In this document: positions 26,158 to 35,146 of the stretch, piece after piece | How the letters are laid out: every line of letters begins with the position of its first letter | Numbering within the stretch: the stretch's first letter is position 1 | Assembly: GCF_000332975.1 (NCBI RefSeq) | Contig: NZ_BANR01000024.1 | Coordinates: 1 to 64,000, forward strand | DNA length: 64,000 bases | Source of the DNA: Gordonia aichiensis NBRC 108223 | GTDB taxonomy: Bacteria > Actinomycetota > Actinomycetes > Mycobacteriales > Mycobacteriaceae | Direction: 5' to 3' | Translations under genes and position numbers: made by a program | Notes under the pieces: generated by a model | What the model saw: only the letters and a program-made list of their open reading frames with translations | What the model was told of the DNA's origin: nothing | The model's database searches: none

Positions 26158-27282
26158 ATGCCGATTGACTACACGCATCCCAACAGGATCAACTACGAGC
26201 ACCCCCGGCGGAAGAGCCGTGCGAACACCGCCGAGTCCCCACCCGCTGCCACCGGGCAGACGACTGCTCCGGCAGAATCCCGCAAGTTGCGAAGTCGACG
26301 AGATCGCGGGCTTCGGCCCGATACAGCACAGCCAGGTCAAACGGCGCCGGTGTCCGCCGTTTCCGCGAGCCAGCCCCACGGACCTACATCACCGGCTTTG
26401 GAAACTGTCACGTGCGTCTGTGGGACCGAACAGAACCGAGCGGTGGTGACCCAATGCACCTGCTGCGGTGCGGATCTCTGGTCTCTGACTTCATCTGACG
26501 GCGACACTGCCACGAGTACGAGCGCCGCTCGCGCACGTCGTCCGATCGGCAATCTGCCCTCCGCGCCGCCGCCCCGCACAAATACTGGGTTCATCGATCA
26601 AATGCAGGCATTCGACGAAGGCGTCCGAGAGAGATTCAACGAGATGCTCGAGTTGTCGGGACCGGCTCTTGACTCGCAGTGGCGTGATATCGCGGCGGCT
26701 ACCCTGGCACTGCACATATGGGATCCCTCTGCACTCAACATCGAAATCCTTCGCCTTAATGTTATGAGGTCAAAGATCCACGAGTGGGCTGCGCGGGGTG
26801 GCGAAGTCGACTTGGATCATATCGGCTGGACCCATGTACTCGATTTCATCGACACCATCGATTCAGTCGAACGCCCCGGTGAACGCGACTGGACGACGGG
26901 CCCTATCGAGTTGCAGTATCGTGGCGCGATACCGATCGAATTCGATCATTTGGAGTCCGTGCGTAGAATTTCAGATATGATTCAAGGCGTCGAAATCGAA
27001 GCCTTGGAGCTGGTCGCCAGGATAGGTAATGTGTTCAATGCACACATAGAGGACTTCGCTCGTCAGAACAACTGCGATCTAGAAATTCTCACGACCGATA
27101 TTAGCGCCGCAATAATATCCCGAGAAGGATGGGAACTTGCGTGGGTATTTGTCTGGCCCACCTATTTCGGCCAGTTGGGGGTGTATGCGTACAATGCATG
27201 GGTCGACAAGCTTCCTGAAATTGAATGGTATATCGCCAAGCATATAATCGACGAGGCGAAAGGAGCTCGAGATGACAAGTGA
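26158..27282 (+). CDS. Zinc-ribbon protein with helical C-terminal domain
   Basis: 374 residues from ATG 26158 (GAGGG upstream; TTG 26119 is possible). The first ~85 residues are basic and disordered, then a four-Cys ribbon (TCVCGTEQNRAVVTQCTCCG). After another linker, a ~230-residue helical domain follows (MQAFDEGVRERFNEMLELSG, IDFIDTIDS-type acidic helices, WELAWVFVWPTYFGQLG). It overlaps the next gene by 11 nt. Unknown family. It is divergent from the J-DnaK-GrpE operon and shares its control region, so it is probably part of the same system. Confidence 0.7.
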   Translation: MPIDYTHPNRINYEHPRRKSRANTAESPPAATGQTTAPAESRKLRSRRDRGLRPDTAQPGQTAPVSAVSASQPHGPTSPALETVTCVCGTEQNRAVVTQCTCCGADLWSLTSSDGDTATSTSAARARRPIGNLPSAPPPRTNTGFIDQMQAFDEGVRERFNEMLELSGPALDSQWRDIAAATLALHIWDPSALNIEILRLNVMRSKIHEWAARGGEVDLDHIGWTHVLDFIDTIDSVERPGERDWTTGPIELQYRGAIPIEFDHLESVRRISDMIQGVEIEALELVARIGNVFNAHIEDFARQNNCDLEILTTDISAAIISREGWELAWVFVWPTYFGQLGVYAYNAWVDKLPEIEWYIAKHIIDEAKGARDDK

Positions 27283-27778
27283 GGTCCCACGACTGAGTCA
27301 ACTCACCGAACAGGCCAGGATTGTTGCCGACCGACTTCGCAGCCAAAATCGACCTCTGCAATCGGTCGGAGAAAAGCAAGAGGACCAGACCGTGCAGCGT
27401 TTCGGGAAGTTCGGTCGAATGGAGACAGTCACACAGAAGGTGTCGGTACCGGTCTCACTTCCGGGCTGGCCATTCGGCGTCAATCGAATGAAGTTACGAT
27501 CTTCGGCGTCTCACTCGGTTGAAGAGGTGCTCTTGACACCCACCGGAGCACTCGTCACCGTCCTCATCGATCCGGATGAGCCCGCGGAGTTCCGCACGAT
27601 CTCGAATCGCCCACTTCATGCTCTACGTGTCGCGCAGAGCGCAGGCGGAGATCCGACGTGGGTACCGACAGGGAACAGCGGCGACAAAGTCGGCGAGATG
27701 GCTGCCAACCACAAGGCGGTGATCACGGCCGGCGAAGCGGTCCATCGAATGATCGATCTACTCGGGCGCCTCGGATGA
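27272..27778 (+). CDS. Unknown 168-residue partner protein
   Basis: 168 residues from ATG 27272, preceded by GGAGCTCGAG. A helical, Gln-rich N-terminus (LTEQARIVADRLRSQNRPLQ) precedes a strand-rich centre (VSVPVSLPGWPFGVNR, EEVLLTPTGALVTVLID) and a C-terminal helix. No signal or membrane segment. The 11-nt overlap couples it to the zinc-ribbon gene. It is the last gene of the lower-GC island; no family is recognised. Confidence 0.65.
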   Translation: MTSEVPRLSQLTEQARIVADRLRSQNRPLQSVGEKQEDQTVQRFGKFGRMETVTQKVSVPVSLPGWPFGVNRMKLRSSASHSVEEVLLTPTGALVTVLIDPDEPAEFRTISNRPLHALRVAQSAGGDPTWVPTGNSGDKVGEMAANHKAVITAGEAVHRMIDLLGRLG

Positions 27779-27969
27779 AGGCGTCGGGTGGCGGTGCCAT
27801 CCACTCGCCAGATCGATGACGTTCGCGTGCGGTTAGCACTGGCGGGTGGGGATTGAGAGGTTGCCTTTCCGGACGCCCCTGGCCGGCCTTGGCACACGCA
27901 GCGGTGGAGGCGTTTAGCGCCTACCAGGCGGTCGCCGGCGGCCTGGCACTCATCGACGATTGTTAGGAT

Positions 27970-28290
27970 ATGCCGCGGGAGTGGTTGCAGCGCAAACCCT
28001 TTGACACGTGGACCGGCCCCGGTGGGGTGCTGATCACGCTCATCGGGATACCGCAGGCGCTCGCCGCCTTGGTGATCGTCGTGGTGGTTCTCGACGCGCG
28101 CCTGGCCGTCCTGCCCGGGTTTCTCACCGGGGCCTCGCTTCTAGTGTGGATCGTGATCCAACTGGCGTTGCTGCAGGCGTTCTTCTTCCTCCAGCCGGTG
28201 ATCGCCGTCGCCGGAACTCATCGAGATCGGGTTGGCGTGGTTGTGTCGACGCCGGACCGATGCCCGCCGGACGGTATGAACCGTCGGTGA
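27970..28290 (+). CDS. Small membrane protein
   Basis: 106 residues with two strong hydrophobic segments (LITLIGIPQALAALVIVVVVL and LVWIVIQLALLQAFFFLQPVIAVA). No ribosome site is clear, and the C-terminal ~20 residues look like random coding. It may be a truncated remnant of a larger gene at the island edge. It ends 28 bp before the synthetase pseudogene. Confidence 0.45.
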   Translation: MPREWLQRKPFDTWTGPGGVLITLIGIPQALAALVIVVVVLDARLAVLPGFLTGASLLVWIVIQLALLQAFFFLQPVIAVAGTHRDRVGVVVSTPDRCPPDGMNRR

Positions 28291-28318
28291 TCCGTGTGTC
28301 ACGTGGCACAGTGGATCC

Positions 28319-29710
28319 GTGATGCTACTGCCGACGATGTTCCCCAACGCACCCGACCTCGACGACGCCGTCGTCATCGGCGACGATCGCCTCTCCCGCG
28401 AGGAACTCGTCGGCGCGGCGACCGCGGTGGCCGAACGCATCCCCGGCGCGCAGACCCTCGCGGTCCTGGCACAACCGACGGTGTCGCCATCCTCGCAATC
28501 GCGGGCGGTCTGATCGCTGGCGTGGCCATCGTCCCGGTGCCGCCGGATTCCGGACGCCGCGAACTCGACCACATCCTCACCGACTCCGGCGCGCAGGCCT
28601 GGCTCGGCGACTCCCCCGACGACGCCACTCTCCCGACGATCCCGGTTCGCCGGTACGCGAAGTCGTGGCATTCCCATCCGGAGCCACCGGCCGATTCCGT
28701 CGCACTCATCCTCTACACGTCGGGCACCTCCGGATTACCCAAGGGTGTGCCCATCACGCGTCGCGCCATCGCCGCCGGTCTCGATGCCCTCGCCGATGCC
28801 TGGGACTGGACCGCTGCCGACACCCTCGCGCACGGGTTACCGCTGTTCCATATGCACGGGCTGATTCTCGGGGTGCTGGGTCCGTTGCGTCGCGGTGGCC
28901 GGCTGCATCACACCGTCAAGCCGACTCCGGAGAACTATGCCCACGCCGCCCAGACGGGCGCGACCATGTTCTTCGGTGTGCCGACGGTGTGGTCCCGGGT
29001 GGGTGCCGACCCGTCGACGGCGAGGGAACTGTCATCGGCGCGGCTCCTCGTATCGGGCAGCGCGCCCCTGCCGGTGCCGGTGTTCAACGAGATCCGCGAG
29101 GCCACCGGCCACGAGATCGTCGAACGCTACGGCATGACCGAAACCCTGATCACCGTGCACCCGCGCCGACGGTGAACGACGTCCGGGCTGGGCCGGCATG
29201 CCGGTGACCGGCGTGCAGACGCGACAGCGTGAGGGTGCCGACGATCTCCCGCACGACGGCGAGAGCGTCGGTGACGTCCACGTCCGCGGCCCGATGGTGG
29301 CCTCCGGGTACCTGAATCGTCCGAAGGCGACCGCCGAATCCTGGCTCGAGGACGGCTGGTTCGCCACCGGCGACGTCGCCGTCATCGGATCGGACGGTAT
29401 GCATCGCATCGTCGGCCGTCGCGCCACCGACCTCATCAAGTCCGGCGGATTCCGGATCGGCGCAGGCGAGATCGAGACGGTACTGCTCGCCCATTCCGCA
29501 GTCATCGAGGTGGCCGTCGTCGGCGTTGACGACGACGATCTCGGGCAGCGGATCGTCTCCCACGTCGTCGGCGAGCAGGTCGCCGACGCGGAGCTGATCG
29601 ATCTCGTGGCCGAAGAATTGTCGGCCCACAAGCGGCCCCGCGAGATCCATTGGGTCGCATCGCTGCCCCGCAATGCGATGGGGAAGGTGCAGAAGAAGCT
29701 GTTGGGGTAG
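28319..29710 (+). pseudogene. FadD-type acyl-CoA synthetase, two frameshifts
   Basis: An ANL-superfamily enzyme of ~465 residues read in three frames. Frame 1 (from GTG 28319) gives the N-terminus to TLAVLAQPT. Near 28480 it shifts to a frame with AILAIAGGLIAG, the ATP loop LYTSGTSGLPKG and YGMTETLITV. Near 29165 it shifts again, giving MPVTGVQTR, GWFATGDVA, RIVGRRATDLIKSGG and the C-terminal lysine PRNAMGKVQKK. All core motifs are present, so only two single-base changes separate it from an intact gene resembling mycobacterial FadD36. Recent decay or sequence error. Confidence 0.85.
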
Positions 29711-29920
29711 CGGTACGCCGATGTAAACTTCTGTCGTACAACATGTTTCATCCAGATGTCGACAGAATCGAGGACGGCGTCCGCAGTCGCAAGGCCATGC
29801 GGATTCCATCCGTTCAGGTGACCTACCGGCCCTGTCACATGTCCGACTCTTCCCATACAGTGTGTGGCGTCGCACGTAGAGTTGCGGATGGCCGTTCAAC
29901 GACAGAAAGGCAGCACAACC

Positions 29921-30496
29921 ATGGGCGTAAGCCTGAGCAAGGGCGGAAATGTCTCGCTGACCAAGGAGGCTCCGGGACTGACCGCGGTCGCCGTCGGGCT
30001 CGGCTGGGACGCGCGGACCACCACTGGCGTCGATTTCGACCTCGACGCCAGCGCAATCGCATGCGGTCCCGACAAGCGGGTCCTGTCCGACCAGCACTTC
30101 GTCTTCTTCAACAATCTCCGTTCGCCGGAGGGCTCCATCGAGCACACCGGTGACAACTTGACCGGTGAGGGCGATGGCGACGACGAAGTCATCAACGTCG
30201 ACCTCGCGGGCACTCCCCCCACCATCGACTCGATCGTGTTCCCCGTGTCGATCTACGACGCCGATTCACGCGGGCAGTCGTTCGGCCAGGTCCGAAACGC
30301 CTACATCCGGGTTATCAACCGCGCCAACGGTTCCGAGATCGCCCGCTACGACCTGTCCGAGGATGCGTCCACCGAGACCGCGATGGTGTTCGGTGAGTTG
30401 TACCGCAACGGAGCCGACTGGAAGTTTCGAGCCGTCGGCCAGGGCTACGCCTCAGGTCTTGCGGGTATCGCCCGTGACTTCGGCGTCAACGTCTGA
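29921..30496 (+). CDS. terD: TerD-family stress protein
   Basis: 191 residues. TerD features: [16 protein letters not shown] start, [31 protein letters not shown] and the acidic calcium-binding motif [14 protein letters not shown]. TerD proteins are cytosolic calcium-binding proteins of tellurite, phage and oxidative-stress resistance systems. The start was chosen at ATG 29921 with GAAAGG upstream. First gene of the Ter cluster, followed by a strong hairpin before terC, so it is at least partly a separate transcript. Confidence 0.93.
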   Translation: MGVSLSKGGNVSLTKEAPGLTAVAVGLGWDARTTTGVDFDLDASAIACGPDKRVLSDQHFVFFNNLRSPEGSIEHTGDNLTGEGDGDDEVINVDLAGTPPTIDSIVFPVSIYDADSRGQSFGQVRNAYIRVINRANGSEIARYDLSEDASTETAMVFGELYRNGADWKFRAVGQGYASGLAGIARDFGVNV

Positions 30497-30516
30497 CCCA
30501 CGTCGAGCCATGTCCA

Positions 30517-30549
30517 GATGCCGCGCCTGAGATCGACAGGCGCGGCATC
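30517..30549 (+). terminator. 13-bp hairpin after terD
   Basis: GATGCCGCGCCTG and its exact complement flank a 7-nt loop, followed by TTGCTTGG. It starts 21 nt after the terD stop. Confidence 0.8.
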
Positions 30550-30628
30550 TTGCTTGGTCAACCGCGTGTACCCGCAGCGGGACGCGCGGTCTCCCCCTCT
30601 TCGGTGATGCTAGAAAGGCCGCTCCACC

Positions 30629-31828
30629 GTGATCCTCCGAATATTCGGATTGTCCATCGTCATCACGATCCTCTCGCTGGTCGTCGCTTTCATCTACGGC
30701 GGACCGACCGCCCTGTTCCTCACGCTCATCCTCGGAATCCTCGAGGTCTCGCTCTCGTTCGACAACGCGGTCATCAACGCGACCGTTCTGCGACGGATGA
30801 GCGCGTTCTGGCAGAAGATCTTCCTCACCATCGGTGTGCTGATCGCGGTGTTCGGCATGCGCCTGGTGTTTCCGCTGGCGATCGTCTGGCTGAGTGCAAA
30901 GCTGAATCCGGTCGAAGCCCTTCGCCTCGCACTCAACCCGCCGACCGACGGCTCCCCGACGTATGAACAGATCATCACTGACGCCCATCCGCAGATCGCG
31001 GCGTTCGGCGGCATGTTCCTGTTGATGCTGTTCCTCGGCTTCCTCTTCGAGGAGAAGGAACTGCACTGGCTGCGGTGGATCGAACGCCCGCTGGAACGAA
31101 TCGGCAAGCTCGACCAGCTCTCGGTTGTTGTCGCTGTCGTCGTCCTCGTCATCACCGCTGAATGGCTCGCGCCGGACGACGAGCGCTCGACGGTTCTGTT
31201 CGCAGGTGTCCTCGGCATGATCACCTACATCCTGGTCAACGGGTTGGGCGAACTGTTCAACACCCCGGAGGAACTCGAGGAGGCCGCCGAATCGGAGTCG
31301 GCTCCGCGATCGGGTCCCAGCGACCTCGCCAAGGCGACGGGCAAAGCAGGCTTCTTCCTGTTCCTCTACCTTGAGGTCCTCGACGCGTCGTTCTCCTTCG
31401 ACGGTGTCATCGGTGCGTTCGCCATCACCGCCGACCCGATCATTATCGCGCTCGGCCTCGGTTTCATCGGCGCGATGTTCGTACGCTCGCTCACCGTCTA
31501 TCTGGTCCGCAAGGGCACGCTCAGCGAGTACGTCTACCTCGAACACGGCGCTCACTGGGCGATCGGCGCACTGGCGCTGATCCTCATGTACTCCATCGGG
31601 ACGCACGTTCCCGAGGTGGTGACCGGGCTGGTGGGCGTGGTCCTCATCCTCGCAGCCCTGATCTCGAGCATCATCCGACGCCGCAACCACCCAGAAGAAG
31701 ACCCCGACAACACACCCTCGAGCATCGACGGCTCGACCACCCCGGAAGGAATTCGCAATGGCGGTCAACATGAACAAGGTCACGCTGAGCAAGTCGAGCC
31801 CGACGGTCTCGCTCGCAAAGAGGGGTGA
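30629..31828 (+). CDS. TerC-type integral membrane protein (DUF475)
   Basis: 399 residues with about nine membrane segments. The two TerC repeats carry LEVSLSFDNAVINA and LEVLDASFSFDGVIGA, whose acidic residues are conserved in TerC/Alx-type proteins linked to metal homeostasis. GTG 30629 follows AGAAAGG. The last ~70 bases overlap the next gene, and the C-terminal ~50 residues are hydrophilic. With TerD it forms the membrane arm of the Ter stress system. Confidence 0.9.
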   Translation: MILRIFGLSIVITILSLVVAFIYGGPTALFLTLILGILEVSLSFDNAVINATVLRRMSAFWQKIFLTIGVLIAVFGMRLVFPLAIVWLSAKLNPVEALRLALNPPTDGSPTYEQIITDAHPQIAAFGGMFLLMLFLGFLFEEKELHWLRWIERPLERIGKLDQLSVVVAVVVLVITAEWLAPDDERSTVLFAGVLGMITYILVNGLGELFNTPEELEEAAESESAPRSGPSDLAKATGKAGFFLFLYLEVLDASFSFDGVIGAFAITADPIIIALGLGFIGAMFVRSLTVYLVRKGTLSEYVYLEHGAHWAIGALALILMYSIGTHVPEVVTGLVGVVLILAALISSIIRRRNHPEEDPDNTPSSIDGSTTPEGIRNGGQHEQGHAEQVEPDGLARKEG

Positions 31829-32366
31829 CGGCCAGGGCGCTATGAGGGTGAACCTCAACTGGGACCAGGGTTCCGGTGGAGGCAGGTTCTTCAAGCGCTC
31901 CTCAGCCATAGACCTCGACCTCGGGGCCATGTACGAACTCGCCGACGGAAGCAAGGGGGTCGTGCAGGCGCTGGGCAATTCGTTCGGTTCGCTCGATCGC
32001 GCGCCCTACATCTTCCTCGACGGCGACGATCGCAGCGGAAGCAACACCGGCGGCGAGAATCTGCACATCAATCTCTCCGACATCGGCCGCTTCCGTCGCA
32101 TCCTCATCTTCGCTTACATCTACGAGGGCACGCCCAACTGGTCGGCGGCCAACGGTGTGGTAACGCTGTTCCCGAGTTCCGGGCCACAGGTCGAAGTACC
32201 GCTCGATTCGGCAGACGACCGCGCGGTCTCGTGTGCTATCGCAATGCTCACCAGCAATGGCAATGAGCTCAGCGTCAATCGTGAGGTGCGGTATATCCAT
32301 GGGGCACAACGGATCATCGACGAGACCTACGGCTTCGGGATGAACTGGACCGCCGGACGGAAGTAG
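31758..32366 (+). CDS. TerA/TerD-like stress protein
   Basis: 202 residues. TerD-superfamily pattern (MNKVTLSKSSPTVSLAKRG, AIDLDLGAMYELADG, FLDGDDRSGSNTGGENLHI) with a TerA-like C-terminus (YIHGAQRIIDETYGFGMNW). GGAAGGA before ATG 31758 sets the start, inside the end of terC (71-nt overlap). It probably binds calcium through the acidic DGDDRSG loop. A strong hairpin follows the stop. Confidence 0.88.
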   Translation: MAVNMNKVTLSKSSPTVSLAKRGDGQGAMRVNLNWDQGSGGGRFFKRSSAIDLDLGAMYELADGSKGVVQALGNSFGSLDRAPYIFLDGDDRSGSNTGGENLHINLSDIGRFRRILIFAYIYEGTPNWSAANGVVTLFPSSGPQVEVPLDSADDRAVSCAIAMLTSNGNELSVNREVRYIHGAQRIIDETYGFGMNWTAGRK

Positions 32367-32393
32367 CCCGAGACAGTTTTCGCACGAAGAACG

Positions 32394-32434
32394 GAACCCG
32401 GTTGCTCACGACATCCGTTGTCGCAACCGGGTTC
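32394..32434 (+). terminator. 12-bp hairpin after TerA/TerD-like gene
   Basis: GAACCCGGTTGC and its exact complement flank a 17-nt loop. The remaining ~330 bp up to 32762 show no supported gene and presumably hold the promoter for the next operon. Confidence 0.75.
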
Positions 32435-32762
32435 TGTCGTTCCACCACTGCAATTGCAGTGCTTCGCCGCCGGTTCGACTGGCAAGGAGCGTCGCCCCGT
32501 GCTCGCCTGTCAGTCGGTGGCCGATGGTTCCGCCGGTTCCCGACACCCCATCAGCGCCCGCTCCCACGCCCGCGATCTGATGCGGACCGGAGGTTGCCGT
32601 TGGTCACCATCAGTTGCTGCGACTCGACCTACCATCGAACCGGAGAGCACTGGAATCGACGTGTTGTTGAGCCGCGCCTCGATCACCCGCTTCGATCGCT
32701 GTACCGGACGCACGTCCGTCCTCCCGTCGTCCCTGGACGAAGGTAATCGATAGCATCAGGCG

Positions 32763-33944
32763 GTGGGCAGTTGGTTCCGGCGGCGGGGGGCGAGTGGCAA
32801 TTCAGGCGCGCCCGCCGACTCCACAACGTCGATCCAACAGATGACCTCGGCGTTTCTCGACTCCGAGAACACCTTGAGCAAGATCGACAGTGCGGTCGCC
32901 ACAGCCCATGAGATCGCCCCGCGGTCGCGGCTGCGGGGAGAGTGGAATGCGGTGCGCGAACGCTACGCACAGGCGACCGAAATCTATCTCAACCTGTCGA
33001 GTGCACCCAGGCCCGCGGTAGGTGAGGTCGCGAGGTGCACAGACGCGCTGCGATCACTGCAAGCCGAGATGGAACGCTTCGGCAACGCCAACGCTGCCGA
33101 ACTCGGGCGCGCGACGCGCACGGTCGACGAGGTCGCCTCCCTCGAACGTCAGGCACAGGCGGCGGCAACTCAGACACGCAGACTGCTCGGAGAGGCACCG
33201 CGCGACCTCGCCACACTCCACAGCGTTCGCCTCGCGGCTGAGAAGTTCGAAGCCGCACTCATCGCACAGCAGTCGGCATCGGGCCTCCTCTCCCGACGGG
33301 CAGCCGCTCAAGGCGTACTGACCGCCCAGCAGGCCCTCGACGACGCGCTCGCCGACGCCCCATCGTTGGCCGAGCGCGCGCAGCGGGTCATCCGCACGGT
33401 CGACACCCGGCGCAGCGGCATCGTGACACGCGCCGAGCGCATGCCCGCAGATCTCTCGGCCCTCCGCAGAGAGTTCAGTCTCGACTGTTCGGCCGACCTC
33501 CAGGACAATCAGCAGGTTCTCACACGCTTCCTCGCGACTTCCGACGAGCACCTCGCGAAAGCCAGATCGCACCTGTCCGACGCCCCTGACCTCGCGATCA
33601 CCGAAGCAGAAGCCGCACGGGACCAACTCGTCGGCGCTGAACAGGCCGTCGAGGCAGTCGCCGACCGGTTGCGCGATCTGCGAGAGGTGCGTGCCGACCC
33701 GAAGGCCCTTGAACAGCGCGTGCGCTTCCGGCTCCGTGATGCTCAACACTTTGCCGTCGACAACGCTCTGGTTGACGAATGGGGCTCAGTACTCGATGCT
33801 CAGGCCGACCGAATTGCCCGTTCTCGCAGCGCCCTCGACCGGGTGCATCCCGACTACTGGGCGTATTCCACGGAGCTGACGGCTGTCGAGCGGCGGGTCG
33901 CGGAGATCGTCGAAAGGATGAGGGGGCAGGTGGCCAAGCGATGA
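32763..33944 (+). CDS. Coiled-coil protein of the Ter operon
   Basis: 393 residues from GTG 32763, nearly all predicted coiled coil (VASLERQAQAAATQTRRLL, ITEAEAARDQLVGAEQAVEAV), rich in Ala, Arg and Glu. The basic N-terminus MGSWFRRRGASG could touch membrane. No enzymatic motif. The ATGA overlap with the lyase gene couples it to the biosynthetic genes. It resembles TelA-like coiled coils of Ter loci only in general character; a structural or scaffolding role is inferred. Confidence 0.75.
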   Translation: MGSWFRRRGASGNSGAPADSTTSIQQMTSAFLDSENTLSKIDSAVATAHEIAPRSRLRGEWNAVRERYAQATEIYLNLSSAPRPAVGEVARCTDALRSLQAEMERFGNANAAELGRATRTVDEVASLERQAQAAATQTRRLLGEAPRDLATLHSVRLAAEKFEAALIAQQSASGLLSRRAAAQGVLTAQQALDDALADAPSLAERAQRVIRTVDTRRSGIVTRAERMPADLSALRREFSLDCSADLQDNQQVLTRFLATSDEHLAKARSHLSDAPDLAITEAEAARDQLVGAEQAVEAVADRLRDLREVRADPKALEQRVRFRLRDAQHFAVDNALVDEWGSVLDAQADRIARSRSALDRVHPDYWAYSTELTAVERRVAEIVERMRGQVAKR

Positions 33945-35146
33945 CACTCACCACCACGGAGGTACCGAGCACGCGTCGTGCGGGCAACGGCGCCAGGCAC
34001 TTCCGTCATCTTTCCGCGTCGACGCGCGAGCGTCTATTCTGCGTGCAGCCCTCGCCGGTCTCCACAACATGGTCGACGCCGCGGCTCGCGATCGCGCTCG
34101 GCGCCACGCTCTATGTGCCCGCGACCCGTGCCGATCTCGCCGAGGTGATCATGCGTCGTCGTGCTGACGGCGTCGTCTCGATGGTGATCGACCTCGAAGA
34201 CGCCGTCGACGACGCTGACCAGGCGACCGCCATCGAGAATGCGGTCGACGCCCTGCGCAGGTTCGATTCCGCGGAGTCCGTCGAGATGATGCTGTTCGTC
34301 CGCGTTCGATCCGCCGATCAGATCGACACGATCGCCGAGGCCGTCGGCGCGTCGAACTCGCTCATGGGATTCGTGGTCCCCAAGTTCGATGCCGACAACG
34401 CACACGACTTCTTGGCCGCGGTGCACGAGGCGGGCAAAAAGTCGGGTCGGCACTTCTGGGCCATGCCGGTGCTGGAATCGGCAGCCGTCGTGCATCGCGA
34501 AACCCGGGAGCATCATCTTTCCGTGATCGCCGATGCCGTCGACGAGCACCGCAGTCGGGTACTCGCCGTCCGGATCGGCGCGACAGACATGTGCGGATTG
34601 TTCGGCATCCGCCGCGACCGCGACCTCACGATCTACGACGTCCGCGTCGCGGCGGACGTGATCGCGTCGATCATCAACCGGCTCGGACGCTGCGACTCGT
34701 CCGGGCACATCATCACCGGGCCGGTCTGGGAGTACTTCGCCGACCATGAGCGACTGTTCAAGCCCGCACTGCGACAGACCCCGTTTCAGGATCAGGGCGC
34801 TGTGCGGTTCCGCAGCCAGTTGGTCAGTAGAGACCTCGACGGATTGCTGCGTGAGATAGCCCTCGACCGTGCGAACGGGATGCACGGCAAGACCGTCATC
34901 CATCCGAGCCACGCCGCTGCGGTCCACGCGCTCAGTGCCGTCACCCACGAGGAGTACAACGACGCGCTCGACATCCTCTCCTCCGACGCAGGAGGCGTGC
35001 AGGCATCTGCGTATCGAAACAAGATGAATGAGCGTAAACCGCACCGGAACTGGGCGTCGCGCGTGATCGACAGGGCCGCCGTGTTCGGGGTCACCCGACC
35101 GGGAGTCGGTTTCGTCGACCTGCTCACCGCGATGGACCTATCGTGA
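33941..35146 (+). CDS. HpcH/HpaI-CitE family lyase
   Basis: 401 residues. HpcH/CitE TIM-barrel signatures: GATLYVPATRADLAE, VVSMVIDLEDAVDD (metal-binding acidic pair), GFVVPKFDADN, HFWAMPVLES and a late GMHGKTVIHPSHAAAV. These enzymes cleave or form C-C bonds of acyl-CoA or oxo acids with a divalent metal. ATG 33941 overlaps the upstream stop. In Ter loci this lyase type occurs with phosphoribosyltransferases and a HAD phosphatase, thought to make a nucleoside-like metabolite. Confidence 0.88.
   Translation: MTLTTTEVPSTRRAGNGARHFRHLSASTRERLFCVQPSPVSTTWSTPRLAIALGATLYVPATRADLAEVIMRRRADGVVSMVIDLEDAVDDADQATAIENAVDALRRFDSAESVEMMLFVRVRSADQIDTIAEAVGASNSLMGFVVPKFDADNAHDFLAAVHEAGKKSGRHFWAMPVLESAAVVHRETREHHLSVIADAVDEHRSRVLAVRIGATDMCGLFGIRRDRDLTIYDVRVAADVIASIINRLGRCDSSGHIITGPVWEYFADHERLFKPALRQTPFQDQGAVRFRSQLVSRDLDGLLREIALDRANGMHGKTVIHPSHAAAVHALSAVTHEEYNDALDILSSDAGGVQASAYRNKMNERKPHRNWASRVIDRAAVFGVTRPGVGFVDLLTAMDLS

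Noticed and set aside
27833..27840. CIRCE-like half site TTAGCACT
   Set aside because: The matching GAGTGCTAA half is absent and no groE or dnaK gene follows.
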